Part shown: positions 8,806-17,843 of the stretch, piece by piece
Position numbering within the stretch: the first letter of the stretch is position 1
Layout of the letters: the number at the start of each line of letters is the position of its first letter
Assembly (NCBI GenBank): GCA_018242295.1
Contig: JAFECE010000003.1
Span: forward strand, 620,001 to 684,000
Length of the DNA stretch: 64,000 nucleotides
From: Pseudomonadota bacterium
GTDB taxonomy: Bacteria; Pseudomonadota; Alphaproteobacteria; Rhizobiales; Hyphomicrobiaceae
Direction: 5' to 3'
Program-made: the position numbers and the translations under genes
The notes under the pieces: model-generated
The model's database searches: none
Told to the model about the DNA's origin: nothing
The model's input: the letters and a program-made list of their open reading frames with translations, nothing else

Positions 8806-9600
8806 TACCGAACTGTTCCCCTTCGTCGCCCCATTCGCCTCATGCCCGGCGTATCGTTAAAGCTTTGTTTTCATTCGTATTATAAAAGTCTCATTCGTAC
8901 CACTCGGGGACGATCCAACTCTAGGTTTATAGCACTTGCCAGGGCGGGGGCGACCTCGTACAGTTTGAATTGTATTCGGTGGCGTTCGAGACACACGCCT
9001 GGATGGTGTGAGTCAGACGGGCGCCTGCGATACCTGATAGGCCTGCTGCGGGGATTAAAAAAGCTCTGCTTTTTCAGGCAATTAGGTGAGCACGGATGGA
9101 ACCTGCTCGAGGCAAGCGTACGGGAGTATCACGTCGCTCAGCAGGGTCTACGGCTTCGACTTCAGAGCCCCCGGCGGCTCTTTTGCCGAAGCATTAAAAC
9201 TTTGTGCCGGTCGCCCCGATTTGTCAGTCGGGTAACAGCGCGGATTGCCGGGCGACCATATTGATCCACCGCGATGCCGGAAGGCGTCGGATTTTTTCCC
9301 CGGCCAACGTCCCCCAATTCCGGACATGCAGCTGGGCAATTCACGACAGGCCATGACGAAAGCTTGCATCATCCATGACGGCGCCCAGCAGACTCCGATC
9401 TGCGCGGCTCCTCCATGCGTTCCCGCGCGCCTTGCGCGCACCGGCGGGACCGGGATGACGCAGAAAGCGGCGAGGCCCCCAATTACTTCTTCAGCGCCAT
9501 CAACCAAAAGCACGCGCCGCCGCGCGAATCTCGCAATCCGCTCCGTTGTTTGCGGTTCGAGATGCGAGCCGCCGCCCCGGCGCGCCAAGGAACATAAGCA
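8806..9600 (+). other. Long leader/intergenic region before RNase E
   Basis: A 795-bp stretch between the divergent amidase and rne genes with no convincing protein gene. Its GC-rich character and position suggest a promoter region and a long structured 5' UTR for rne, which in studied bacteria is the site of RNase E autoregulation. Immediately before the rne ATG lies AAGGA. I could not define a promoter with confidence. Confidence 0.4.
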
Positions 9601-12600
9601 ATGTCCAACACGAAAATGCTCATCGATGCCACCCACCCTGAGGAGACTCGGGTCGTGGTTCAACGCAACGGCCGGGTAGAGGAATTCGACTTCGAAAGCG
9701 CAGCCCGCAAGCTGCTTCGCGGTAATATCTATCTCGCAAAGGTGACGCGCGTTGAGCCGTCACTTCAAGCCGCTTTCGTCGATTACGGCGGGAACCGTCA
9801 CGGGTTTCTCGCCTTCAATGAAATCCATCCCGATTATTATCAGATTCCGGTCGCTGACCGGCAGGCGCTTCTCGACGAGGAAGCCGCCGCCGAAGCCGAG
9901 CTTGAAGCCGCCGCAGACCGGCGTGCAGAAGCTCTCGCGCGGCGTGCAGCTTCCCGCGGCGGTTCAGACACTGCCGAGCGGAGCGAAAGCGAAGCCAACG
10001 GCGACGAAGAGTACGGCGATCACGGCTCCGATGACGCCGGCGCCGAGTCTGCCCACATCGTCGACGTCGAGGAAGACGAGCACATCGAAGAAATCGGCGG
10101 CGACGAGGACGAGGAAGCTCCGACCGTCATCGCTGCGTCCGTTTCGCGCTCGGACGACGACGTTCGCTCTGAAGCGATAAAGGAGCACTCCGAGGCGCCC
10201 GTCGCAGCTCGCAACGACAACGATGCCGACGACGAAGCGGCACGTCCGAGCGACGAGGCTCGCGACAGTGCGGCGGCCAGCGACGAAGACGCGCCGCACG
10301 AACATGGCGAGCATGAGCACGATCACTCTCACGAGCATGCCGCAAGTGGCGAGAGCGACGAGCATGATCATGACCATGATCACGATCACGATCATTCCGA
10401 TCATCATCATTCCGAGCCGCACGCATCGCATGACGAACGCGGCGCCGATGCGGAGGAAGGTTCGAGCCGGGAAGATCGCGAAGAGGCGCCCCAGCGCCAG
10501 CGTCGCCGCCCGCGCAGCTACAAGATCCAGGAAGTCATCAAGCGCCGCCAGATCATTCTCGTCCAGGTGGTCAAGGAAGAGCGCGGCAACAAAGGCGCGG
10601 CTCTGACGACGTATCTGTCGCTTGCCGGCCGGTACACGGTTCTCATGCCCAATACCGCCCGCGGCGGTGGCATTTCGCGCAAGATCACCAATCCGCAGGA
10701 CCGCCGCCGCCTCAAGGCCATCGCTCAGGAGCTCGAGGTTCCGGAGGGCATGGGCCTCATCATCCGCACGGCGGGCGCTGCGCGGACGAAGCAAGAGATC
10801 AAACGCGATTTCGAATATCTGCTCAGGCTCTGGGAAAGCGTGCGCGAGCTGACATTGCAGTCCACCGCGCCGAGCCTCGTCTATGAAGAGGGCGATCTGA
10901 TCAAGCGATCGATCCGCGATCTCTATAACAAGGACGTGGAAGAGATCGTGGTTGCCGGTGAAGCGGGGCATCAGGAAGCTGCCGACTTCATGAAGATGCT
11001 GATGCCGAGCCACGCGAAGAACGTCATCCCGTACCGGGAGCCGACGCCGCTCTTCACGCGCTACGGCGTCGAGCGCCAGCTCAACGCCATGTTCCAACCG
11101 CAGGTAACACTGCGCTCGGGCGGCTACATCGTCATCAATCAGACGGAAGCGCTGGTCGCCATCGATGTGAACTCCGGAAAATCGACGCGTGAGTTCTCGA
11201 TCGAAGAAACGGCGCTGGCGACGAACCTCGAAGCGGCCGATGAAATCGCCCGGCAGTTGAAGCTTCGCGACCTTGCGGGCCTCATCGTCATCGACTTCAT
11301 CGACATGGAAGAGAAGCGCAACAACCGGGCCGTCGAGCGCCGGTTGAAGGACGCTCTCCGTTTCGATCGCGCGCGCATTCAGCTCGGGCGCATTTCGCAC
11401 TTCGGCCTCATGGAAATGTCGCGGCAGCGACTGCGAACAGGCGTGCTCGAAGGCTCGACCTCGCAGTGTCCGCACTGCCAAGGCACCGGCATCATCCGTT
11501 CGACCGAGAGTATCGCGCTCGCAGTTCTGCGCGGTCTCGAAGACGCGATCACAGCGGGCGCAACGGGTGCTCTCACGGCAACGACGACGCCGGCTGTCGC
11601 GCTCTACATCCTCAACAGCAAGCGTGCCTACATCACCGACATGGAAGCGCGTCACGGCCACACGATCACCGTGCTCGGCAGCGATCGGGTCCAGGGTGCG
11701 AACTTCACGGTTGAACGTGGCGGCGCCGCGGCCCCTGTGCGCCGCGTCGAACGGGCTGCGGTGAATATGGATTGGGGCTTCGACGGCGAGGAAGAGGCGC
11801 CATCGTTCGAGGGCGGCGAGATTGAAATCGCGCCCGATAGCGACGAAGCCGAGGATACCGTCGCCGGTCGCGAATCCGGTCGTGGCGAAGGCGAGGAAGG
11901 CGGCAACCGCCGCGGACGCCGCCGCCGGCGCCGTGGACGCGGTGGACGCGATCGCGGCGAAGGTCAGGGTCGCGAACGCATCGGATTCGAGCCGCGCGCA
12001 GATGCCGAGAGCTCCGGCGCTTCCGGTCCGCATAGCGACGACGATGCCGAAACCGGCCATGGCGACGATGAGGAAGCCGACGCCCAGCCGAATGTTGACG
12101 CTGCAGATTTCGGAGAACAACCCGGCACCGGGAACAGCGACAAGCCTGGACGGCGTCGCCGCAGGGGTCGTCGCGGCGGCCGTCGCGGCAGAGAACGCGG
12201 TGGCCGGGAAGATTCGAGCCTAGCCGCCGAAGGCCATGAGGGCGAAGGCTTCAGCGGAGACCAGCCCGAGGTCACCGACGTGGAGTCGGTGGACGTCGAA
12301 TCCGTCGATGCCGGGCCCGGTGTCGAGGCGGACGAAGCATCGGATAAGGCGGTGGCGCGGCGCTCGGCTTCTGGCCGATCGGAGGGCCGGAACGCCTCGG
12401 CCGAGAAATCGGGCGGCGCAAATCAACGCCCGCGGCGCATTTGGGATGCACCTTCCGCATCAGGAGACGACAGCGGCGCTGAAACCCAGCCTGCCGCCGC
12501 CGCTCCGGATCTCTCGGTGAAAGTCGAGGAGCCCGAGCGAGCCGCCGAAACGCCGCTCGCCGCAGCGCCGGAGGAAAGCGTTCCCGTCACGCGGCTTCGG

Positions 12601-12744
12601 CGGCGTCACGAAGTCGGATCGAGCGAGCCGCGCATCGAACGCGTCGTCGTTCGGCCCGGCGAAGAGAGCGATACCACGGTCGCCGAAGTCCAGGCGGTTC
12701 CACAGCGTAAGGGCTGGTGGCAGAGAAAGCTCAGCGGCGAATAA
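9601..12744 (+). CDS. rne: Ribonuclease E with histidine-rich insertion in the S1 domain
   Basis: A 1047-residue endoribonuclease, the scaffold of the RNA degradosome. The S1 domain begins near residue 37 (LLRGNIYLAKVTRVEPSLQA) and is split: after about residue 85 there is an acidic, low-complexity insertion of roughly 220 residues, and S1 resumes at YKIQEVIKRRQIILVQVVKE. Residues 231-277 hold about 18 histidines. The DNase I-like catalytic domain has AIDVNSGKSTREFSIEETA and VIDFIDMEEKRNNRAVE, with the Zn-link CPHCQGTG near 623. The C-terminal half has arginine-rich RNA-binding blocks and ends KGWWQRKLSGE. In Caulobacter a C-terminal GWW motif of RNase E binds PNPase, so this one probably does too. 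Confidence 0.95.
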   Translation: MSNTKMLIDATHPEETRVVVQRNGRVEEFDFESAARKLLRGNIYLAKVTRVEPSLQAAFVDYGGNRHGFLAFNEIHPDYYQIPVADRQALLDEEAAAEAELEAAADRRAEALARRAASRGGSDTAERSESEANGDEEYGDHGSDDAGAESAHIVDVEEDEHIEEIGGDEDEEAPTVIAASVSRSDDDVRSEAIKEHSEAPVAARNDNDADDEAARPSDEARDSAAASDEDAPHEHGEHEHDHSHEHAASGESDEHDHDHDHDHDHSDHHHSEPHASHDERGADAEEGSSREDREEAPQRQRRRPRSYKIQEVIKRRQIILVQVVKEERGNKGAALTTYLSLAGRYTVLMPNTARGGGISRKITNPQDRRRLKAIAQELEVPEGMGLIIRTAGAARTKQEIKRDFEYLLRLWESVRELTLQSTAPSLVYEEGDLIKRSIRDLYNKDVEEIVVAGEAGHQEAADFMKMLMPSHAKNVIPYREPTPLFTRYGVERQLNAMFQPQVTLRSGGYIVINQTEALVAIDVNSGKSTREFSIEETALATNLEAADEIARQLKLRDLAGLIVIDFIDMEEKRNNRAVERRLKDALRFDRARIQLGRISHFGLMEMSRQRLRTGVLEGSTSQCPHCQGTGIIRSTESIALAVLRGLEDAITAGATGALTATTTPAVALYILNSKRAYITDMEARHGHTITVLGSDRVQGANFTVERGGAAAPVRRVERAAVNMDWGFDGEEEAPSFEGGEIEIAPDSDEAEDTVAGRESGRGEGEEGGNRRGRRRRRRGRGGRDRGEGQGRERIGFEPRADAESSGASGPHSDDDAETGHGDDEEADAQPNVDAADFGEQPGTGNSDKPGRRRRRGRRGGRRGRERGGREDSSLAAEGHEGEGFSGDQPEVTDVESVDVESVDAGPGVEADEASDKAVARRSASGRSEGRNASAEKSGGANQRPRRIWDAPSASGDDSGAETQPAAAAPDLSVKVEEPERAAETPLAAAPEESVPVTRLRRRHEVGSSEPRIERVVVRPGEESDTTVAEVQAVPQRKGWWQRKLSGE

Positions 12745-12752
12745 TGAGGCTT

Positions 12753-12780
12753 AAGAGGCCAGGAGCAGTCTTGGCCTCTT
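12753..12780 (+). terminator. rne terminator stem-loop
   Basis: Perfect 9-bp arms AAGAGGCCA / TGGCCTCTT with a 10-nt loop, starting 9 bp after the rne stop codon and followed by CTC. A likely transcription end or 3'-end-protecting hairpin. Confidence 0.65.
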
Positions 12781-12990
12781 CTCAAAACCGCCGGCGCCGC
12801 GCGCCTCAAGTCCACCCGGGAACGAGCAAATCACCCTTCAACATTTGCTATTCTCGGTTGTCACTCTGATGCCCTAAAGTGATGACTGATGCGGCTATCA
12901 TCCGCGTCGTAATTGACCCAGCGGGGCTTGCTGCCTAGTTTGCCCGCGCGTGGCGTCTCGACGCGGTTCATCGAGAGCGGGGCAAATCCA

Positions 12991-14400
12991 ATGCCTGACA
13001 TTCCGAGGACTTTTCCGGCGTTCTCGGCCGCCAAAAGCGGTTTGCTCATGGCTGCCGTCTTCGCCGCCCTGTTCCTCACACCGGCACCCTGCGCACGCGC
13101 GCAGGGGTTGCCCCTCATCCGCGATGCCGAGATCGAGGCGTTGTTGCAGGATTATGCAAAGCCCATTTTCCAAGCGGCTGGTTTCGGCGGCGGCCGGGTA
13201 ACCGTCCGGATCGTCAACAACGATGCCTTCAACGCATTCGTTCTCGATGGCGGCAACGTGTTCGTGCACACCGGCACGCTGATGCAGGCCAACACGCCGA
13301 ACGAAGTCATCGGCGTTATCGCGCATGAAAGTGGCCATATCGCCGGCGGTCACATGGCGGCTCTCAGGGCGCGGATCGCCAAGGATCAAACGCGCGCATT
13401 GCTAACGCAGGTGCTTGGCATCGGCGCGATGGTCGCGGGCGGCGTCTCAGGCGGCAGTGGCGGCCGCGACACGATGCAGGGCGGCCAAGCGCTCTTGCAG
13501 GGCGGCACGTCCGTCATCATGAAGGGACTGCTGGCCGAGCGCCGCTCGCAGGAATCCGCCGCGGATCAAGCCGGCATCAAATATCTCACAGCCACGAAGC
13601 AGTCCGGCAAAGGCATGCTCGACACGTTCGAGCGCTTCAAGGAACAGGAATATCTGACGGATCAATTTCAGGACCCATTCGTGCGGTCGCATCCCCTTTC
13701 CGTCGACCGCTTAGCGCGACTGAACCAGCTCGCAACGACAAGTCCGTATTTCGGGCAGAAGGACCCTCCGTCGCTTCAGCTTCGGCACGATCTGATGCGG
13801 GCAAAATTGTCGGGCTATCTCGAAAATCCGACGACGGTGTTCAACCGTTATCCCGAAAGCAACACGACACTTCCAGCTCGCTATGCGCGGGCTATCGCAA
13901 AATTCTTCAAAGGCGGCCCTGGCGCATTGGAAACGGCAGTGCAGGACGCCGAAGGCATGATCCGCGAGAACCCGTCGTATCCGTATTTCTACGAGCTCAA
14001 GGCCGACTTCTTGATGAGATCGGGAAAAATGGTCGCAGCCGTGCCGAGCCTGCGACAGGCGCTTAAGCTCGCTCCGAGCAGCCCTTTAATCCGCGTCGAA
14101 CTCGCGAGCGCCTTGCAGAACAGCGATAATGCCGAGGCGCAAAAGGAAGCATCGGACCTATTGCGTAAATCCCTCGTAGACGATTCAGAAAACGGCCACG
14201 CTTACAGATTGCTCGCCAATGTCTATTATAAGCAGGGCAAGTCCGCAGAAGCCGATGCCATGACGGCGCAGGCTTACTTCTTCGAAGGAAACATCAAGCA
14301 AGCGCAGCTCTTCGCGAAACGCGCACAACTGCAGCTACGTGCGGGTTCACCCGAGTGGCTGAAAAATGACGACATCATCAATTACAAACCGCAGACGTAA
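12991..14400 (+). CDS. Periplasmic M48 metalloprotease with TPR-like repeats (BepA/YfgC-like)
   Basis: A 469-residue protein. A signal peptide (about 10-37, GLLMAAVFAALFLTPAP then CARAQG) leads to an M48 protease domain with the zinc motif HESGH (112-116) in VIGVIAHESGHIAGGHMAA, the downstream glutamate in QESAADQAGIKYL, and after about residue 280 a helical TPR-like region. The BepA family degrades misfolded outer-membrane proteins and helps LptD assembly. The ATG at 12991 is chosen because it starts just before the signal peptide; the longer frame uses TTG. A DsbA-type gene follows 35 bp downstream, so the two probably share a transcript and both act on envelope proteins. Confidence 0.9.
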   Translation: MPDIPRTFPAFSAAKSGLLMAAVFAALFLTPAPCARAQGLPLIRDAEIEALLQDYAKPIFQAAGFGGGRVTVRIVNNDAFNAFVLDGGNVFVHTGTLMQANTPNEVIGVIAHESGHIAGGHMAALRARIAKDQTRALLTQVLGIGAMVAGGVSGGSGGRDTMQGGQALLQGGTSVIMKGLLAERRSQESAADQAGIKYLTATKQSGKGMLDTFERFKEQEYLTDQFQDPFVRSHPLSVDRLARLNQLATTSPYFGQKDPPSLQLRHDLMRAKLSGYLENPTTVFNRYPESNTTLPARYARAIAKFFKGGPGALETAVQDAEGMIRENPSYPYFYELKADFLMRSGKMVAAVPSLRQALKLAPSSPLIRVELASALQNSDNAEAQKEASDLLRKSLVDDSENGHAYRLLANVYYKQGKSAEADAMTAQAYFFEGNIKQAQLFAKRAQLQLRAGSPEWLKNDDIINYKPQT

Positions 14401-14416
14401 GCGGCTTACGTCTGCG
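14390..14416 (+). terminator. Perfect hairpin overlapping the M48 protease stop codon
   Basis: Arms CGCAGACGTAAG / CTTACGTCTGCG are a perfect 12-bp inverted repeat with loop CGG. The stop codon TAA (14398-14400) lies inside the left arm. There is no T-run after it. It may be an attenuator or processing/stability element that sets the ratio of protease to DsbA mRNA rather than a full terminator. Confidence 0.55.
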
Positions 14417-14435
14417 ACAACGCGAGATTGGATCC

Positions 14436-15287
14436 ATGACCTTGAAGACAAAATTCTATAATTCCGCAAAGCTGGCTTCGATCAGCAAAAGGTTTGCCGC
14501 AGCCTTGCTCGGACTCGCCTTGCTGGCCTCCCTTGCGGGCGTCCACTTCGGGCCGGAAGATGTCCGCGCCGAGCCGGTCGCTCCGACGGCGGGTGGCTCT
14601 ACTTTCACCGACGAGCAGAAAAAGGCGCTCGGCGAGATCATCAAGGACTATCTCGTCAAGAACCCGGAGACCATGTTCGAGGTTCAGAACGCTCTCGACG
14701 AGAAGACGCAGAAGGAGCAGGACGCCAAGCTCAAGGCGTTCATGACCGAGAACGCCAAGTCGATCTATCGCTCACCCGGCAGCGCGGTCGCAGGCAATCC
14801 TGACGGCGACATCACGGTTGTCGAGTTCTTCGATTTCAACTGTGGCTATTGCAAGCACGGACTTCCGGAAGTGCAGAAGCTGATCCAGGCCGACAAGAAT
14901 GTGCGCTTCGTGTTCAAGGAGCTGCCGATCCTGTCGAAGGGATCGGAAGAGGCTGCGAAAGTCGCGCTCGCCGCGAAGCGCCAGGGCAAATATTGGGAAT
15001 TCCACCAGGCCCTGCTCGGCTCCAAGGGGCAGGCAAACGAGGCGTCGGCCCTGAAGGTCGCCGAGAGCCTCGGTCTCGACATGCACAAGATCAAAGCCGA
15101 CATGGCGAGCGACGACGTCAAGAACGAGCTTCTGGCTGAGATGAGGCTTGCCAAGACGATGGGCGTCAACGGCACGCCGCACTTCCTCGTCGGCGATAAA
15201 TCGATCCCTGGCGCGCCTGATGATCTTCACGAGCAGCTCGAGACGCTGGTGACGGAATTCCGCAAGAACAAATGCTCGACCTGCTAG
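14436..15287 (+). CDS. DsbA-family thiol:disulfide oxidoreductase
   Basis: A 283-residue secreted thioredoxin-fold protein. The N-terminal hydrophobic segment (about 20-36) directs export; a helical region (about 50-110) precedes the thioredoxin domain with the active site CGYC (136-139) in FFDFNCGYCKHG and the cis-proline loop GTPHFLVGD. This resembles the ScsC/BdbD-like group common in alphaproteobacteria, which oxidise or isomerise disulfides in the periplasm. The extra N-terminal helices may mediate oligomerisation, as in ScsC; that is inference. It follows the M48 protease gene with a hairpin between them. Confidence 0.88.
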   Translation: MTLKTKFYNSAKLASISKRFAAALLGLALLASLAGVHFGPEDVRAEPVAPTAGGSTFTDEQKKALGEIIKDYLVKNPETMFEVQNALDEKTQKEQDAKLKAFMTENAKSIYRSPGSAVAGNPDGDITVVEFFDFNCGYCKHGLPEVQKLIQADKNVRFVFKELPILSKGSEEAAKVALAAKRQGKYWEFHQALLGSKGQANEASALKVAESLGLDMHKIKADMASDDVKNELLAEMRLAKTMGVNGTPHFLVGDKSIPGAPDDLHEQLETLVTEFRKNKCSTC

Positions 15288-15340
15288 GGAGATCAGCCAG
15301 AAATATCTAGTTGTCGCAGCTAGTTACCATAATTCTCACT

Positions 15341-15372
15341 GCAAAGTGCGCGGTCACGCCCGCGCACTTTGC
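15341..15372 (+). terminator. Strong stem-loop after the DsbA-type gene
   Basis: Perfect 12-bp arms GCAAAGTGCGCG / CGCGCACTTTGC with loop GTCACGCC, 53 bp past the stop codon. GC-rich and very stable; there is no T-run behind it. Likely transcription end of the M48-DsbA unit before aroQ. Confidence 0.6.
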
Positions 15373-15451
15373 GCATTCGTAGAAAGCTGATAGACCGGGG
15401 TTCCGCGCAATTGGTTCGGGCATCTGCCCGGTGCCCGAACGGCCTCCAAAC

Positions 15452-15907
15452 ATGACATCCCTCATTTACGTTCTGAACGGCCCCAATCTAAATATGCTCG
15501 GTGTTCGTGAACCAGAAGTCTATGGTACCGAAACGCTTGCCGATCTTCGTGCGCGCACCGAGAAGGCGGCTGCGAAGAACGGACTTTCGATAGATTTCCG
15601 GCAGTCGAACATCGAGGGGGAAATCGTGAGCTGGGTGCAGGAGGCGCGCGGCAAGGCGAAAGGCATCATCATCAACGCGGGCGGGTATACGCACACGTCC
15701 GTCGCCATTCTCGATGCCCTGCAAGCCGTCAGCCTTCCGGTCGTCGAGGTGCATCTTTCGAACATCTTCCGGCGGGACGAGTTTCGCCAGCACTCCTACA
15801 TTTCGCTTGCCGCGACGGGCGTGATTTGCGGCCTCGGCGCGAAGGGCTACGAGCTGGCCATCGACGCCATGGCCAACATCCTGAATAAATCTACAAGCAA
15901 AGCCTGA
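15452..15907 (+). CDS. aroQ: 3-dehydroquinate dehydratase, type II
   Basis: A 151-residue type II enzyme of the shikimate pathway converting 3-dehydroquinate to 3-dehydroshikimate. It has the family start IYVLNGPNLNMLGVREPEVYG, with the catalytic tyrosine in VYG, the NAGGYTHTSVAI segment with the catalytic histidine, and VEVHLSNIFRRDEFRQHS. Type II enzymes form dodecamers. A GTG at 15431 would add 7 residues, but the ATG at 15452 matches the family start. The aroQ-accB-accC order is common in alphaproteobacteria, so these form one operon. Confidence 0.95.
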   Translation: MTSLIYVLNGPNLNMLGVREPEVYGTETLADLRARTEKAAAKNGLSIDFRQSNIEGEIVSWVQEARGKAKGIIINAGGYTHTSVAILDALQAVSLPVVEVHLSNIFRRDEFRQHSYISLAATGVICGLGAKGYELAIDAMANILNKSTSKA

Positions 15908-15967
15908 CGCCGAACCCAGCGCTTACGCTATAAGACGCACGCCAACAAAATCGAGGATACGGGACTG

Positions 15968-16459
15968 ATGAGCGCAAAAGACCAAGGGCCGAAAACGGGA
16001 AGCGCCGAAGGTCAGATGATCCGCGAACTCGCCGAGCTCTTGAACGCTACGGGTCTGACGGAAATCGAGATCGAGAAGAGCGGCCTCAAGGTTCGCGTCG
16101 CGAAGAAGATTTCGATCAATGCCGCCGCGCCGCAGGCCTATGCTGCGGCTCCGGTTGCCGCTCCATCGGCTCCGGTCAGCGAGGCGATGCCGGCGGCTGC
16201 GCCTTCGGGAGATCTCTCGAAACATCCCGGAGCCGTCAAATCACCGATGGTCGGCACGGCCTATCGCTCGCCTGAGCCCGGTGCGCCGGTCTTTTGCGAA
16301 GTCGGCAGCAAGGTCAATCAGGGCGACACGGTTCTGATCATCGAAGCGATGAAGACGATGAACCAGATCCCGGCGCCGCGCGCCGGCACCGTCAAAGCCA
16401 TCCTCATCGAGAACGCACAGCCCGTCGAATACGGCGAGCCGCTGATCATCATAGAATAG
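15968..16459 (+). CDS. accB: Biotin carboxyl carrier protein of acetyl-CoA carboxylase
   Basis: A 163-residue carrier. An N-terminal helical region ([20 protein letters not shown]) and an Ala/Pro-rich linker (about 55-80) precede the biotinyl domain, with the biotinylated lysine in EAMKTMN (K129). The biotin arm carries CO2 from AccC to the carboxyltransferase AccAD in the first step of fatty-acid synthesis. It lies 60 bp after aroQ and 40 bp before accC. Confidence 0.97.
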   Translation: MSAKDQGPKTGSAEGQMIRELAELLNATGLTEIEIEKSGLKVRVAKKISINAAAPQAYAAAPVAAPSAPVSEAMPAAAPSGDLSKHPGAVKSPMVGTAYRSPEPGAPVFCEVGSKVNQGDTVLIIEAMKTMNQIPAPRAGTVKAILIENAQPVEYGEPLIIIE

Positions 16460-16499
16460 AGCGCTACCGGTAAGCCCGGCAAAGACGCCTGGAGTGCAA

Positions 16500-17840
16500 A
16501 TGTTCGATAAGATTCTGATTGCCAATCGAGGAGAGATCGCGCTGCGGGTGCAGCGGGCCTGCCGCGAGCTTGGGATCGCAACGGTCGCCGTTCATTCGAC
16601 AGCCGATGCGGACGCCATGCACGTCAGGCTCGCGGACGAAAGCGTTTGCATCGGGCCACCGCCGGCGCGCGATAGCTATCTCAACATTCCGGCGCTCGTC
16701 ACGGCTTGCGAAATCACCGGCGCCGACGCCGTGCACCCAGGCTATGGCTTTCTTTCCGAGAACGCGCGGTTCGCGGAAATCCTCGAAGAGCACAAGATCA
16801 CCTTCATCGGTCCGACCTCCGAACACATCCGGATCATGGGCGACAAGATCGAGGCGAAGGAGACCGCGAAGAAGCTCGGCATTCCTGTTGTGCCGGGTTC
16901 GGCCGGCGCGGTGACCAGCGAAACCGAGGCGATGAAGATCGCCAAGGAGATGGGATTCCCGGTCCTCATCAAAGCGGCCGCAGGCGGCGGCGGGCGCGGC
17001 ATGAAGGTCGCGACGTCCGCCGCGGATCTCGGCGTCGCGCTATCGACGGCGCGCTCGGAAGCGAAGGCCGCCTTCAACGACGATGCGGTTTACATCGAGA
17101 AATATCTGCAGAAGCCGCGTCATATCGAGATCCAGGTTTTCGGCGACGGCAAAGGCAACGCCGTCCACCTCGGAGAGCGCGACTGCTCGCTGCAACGCCG
17201 GCACCAGAAGGTTCTCGAGGAAAGCCCCTCGCCCGCTCTCAACGCGGCCCAGCGCCAGAAGATCGGCACGACGGTGGCCGAGGCGATGAAGAAGATCAAG
17301 TACCGCGGCGCCGGTACGGTCGAGTTCCTGTTCGAGGACGGCGAATTCTATTTCATCGAAATGAACACGCGCCTGCAGGTCGAGCATCCGGTTACCGAGA
17401 TGGTCACGGGGACGGATCTCGTGCTCGAGCAAATCCGTGTGGCGGCCGGGCTGCCGTTAAGCTTCACGCAGGATGATATCGACCTTAGAGGTCATGCCAT
17501 CGAGTGCCGTATCTGCGCCGAGAATCCGAAGGATTTCCGCCCGTCGCCCGGCCAGATCACGTATTGGCACCCGCCGGGCGGTCTTGGGGTTCGGGTCGAC
17601 AGCGGCGTTTACCAGGGCTACAAAATTCCGCCCTTCTACGACAGTCTCATCGGCAAGCTCATTGTGACGGGCAAGACGCGCAATGACGCTCTGATGCGTT
17701 TGCGCCGCGCCCTTGCCGAGTTCGTCATTGACGGCATTGAAACGACGATCCCGTTGTTCCAGGATCTCGTTAAAGATCCCGACATTGTAAACGGCGTCTA
17801 CGATATTCATTGGCTCGAAAAACATTTAGGGATGAAGTAG
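16500..17840 (+). CDS. accC: Biotin carboxylase subunit of acetyl-CoA carboxylase
   Basis: A 446-residue ATP-grasp enzyme that carboxylates the biotin of AccB using bicarbonate and ATP. The start MFDKILIANRGEIALRVQRA is diagnostic; the glycine-rich ATP loop is KAAAGGGGRGMKV, and the active site includes RDCSLQRRHQKVLEE and EMNTRLQVEHPVTEM. A GTG two codons upstream (16494) is possible but overlaps the GGAG ribosome-binding site, which sits correctly for ATG 16500. Third gene of the aroQ-accB-accC operon, with aat starting 3 nt after its stop. Confidence 0.97.
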   Translation: MFDKILIANRGEIALRVQRACRELGIATVAVHSTADADAMHVRLADESVCIGPPPARDSYLNIPALVTACEITGADAVHPGYGFLSENARFAEILEEHKITFIGPTSEHIRIMGDKIEAKETAKKLGIPVVPGSAGAVTSETEAMKIAKEMGFPVLIKAAAGGGGRGMKVATSAADLGVALSTARSEAKAAFNDDAVYIEKYLQKPRHIEIQVFGDGKGNAVHLGERDCSLQRRHQKVLEESPSPALNAAQRQKIGTTVAEAMKKIKYRGAGTVEFLFEDGEFYFIEMNTRLQVEHPVTEMVTGTDLVLEQIRVAAGLPLSFTQDDIDLRGHAIECRICAENPKDFRPSPGQITYWHPPGGLGVRVDSGVYQGYKIPPFYDSLIGKLIVTGKTRNDALMRLRRALAEFVIDGIETTIPLFQDLVKDPDIVNGVYDIHWLEKHLGMK

Positions 17841-17843
17841 ACT

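Noticed and set aside
10361-10420. Short tandem DNA repeats in rne resembling a repeat array.
   Set aside because: They are codon repeats (GAT-CAT/GAC-CAC) for the Asp-His tract within the protein; no spacers, so not a CRISPR array.
9964-12120. A 718-residue open frame on the minus strand opposite rne.
   Set aside because: It is the antisense shadow of a GC-rich, repetitive gene; it shows no domain, and RNase E on the other strand is certain.
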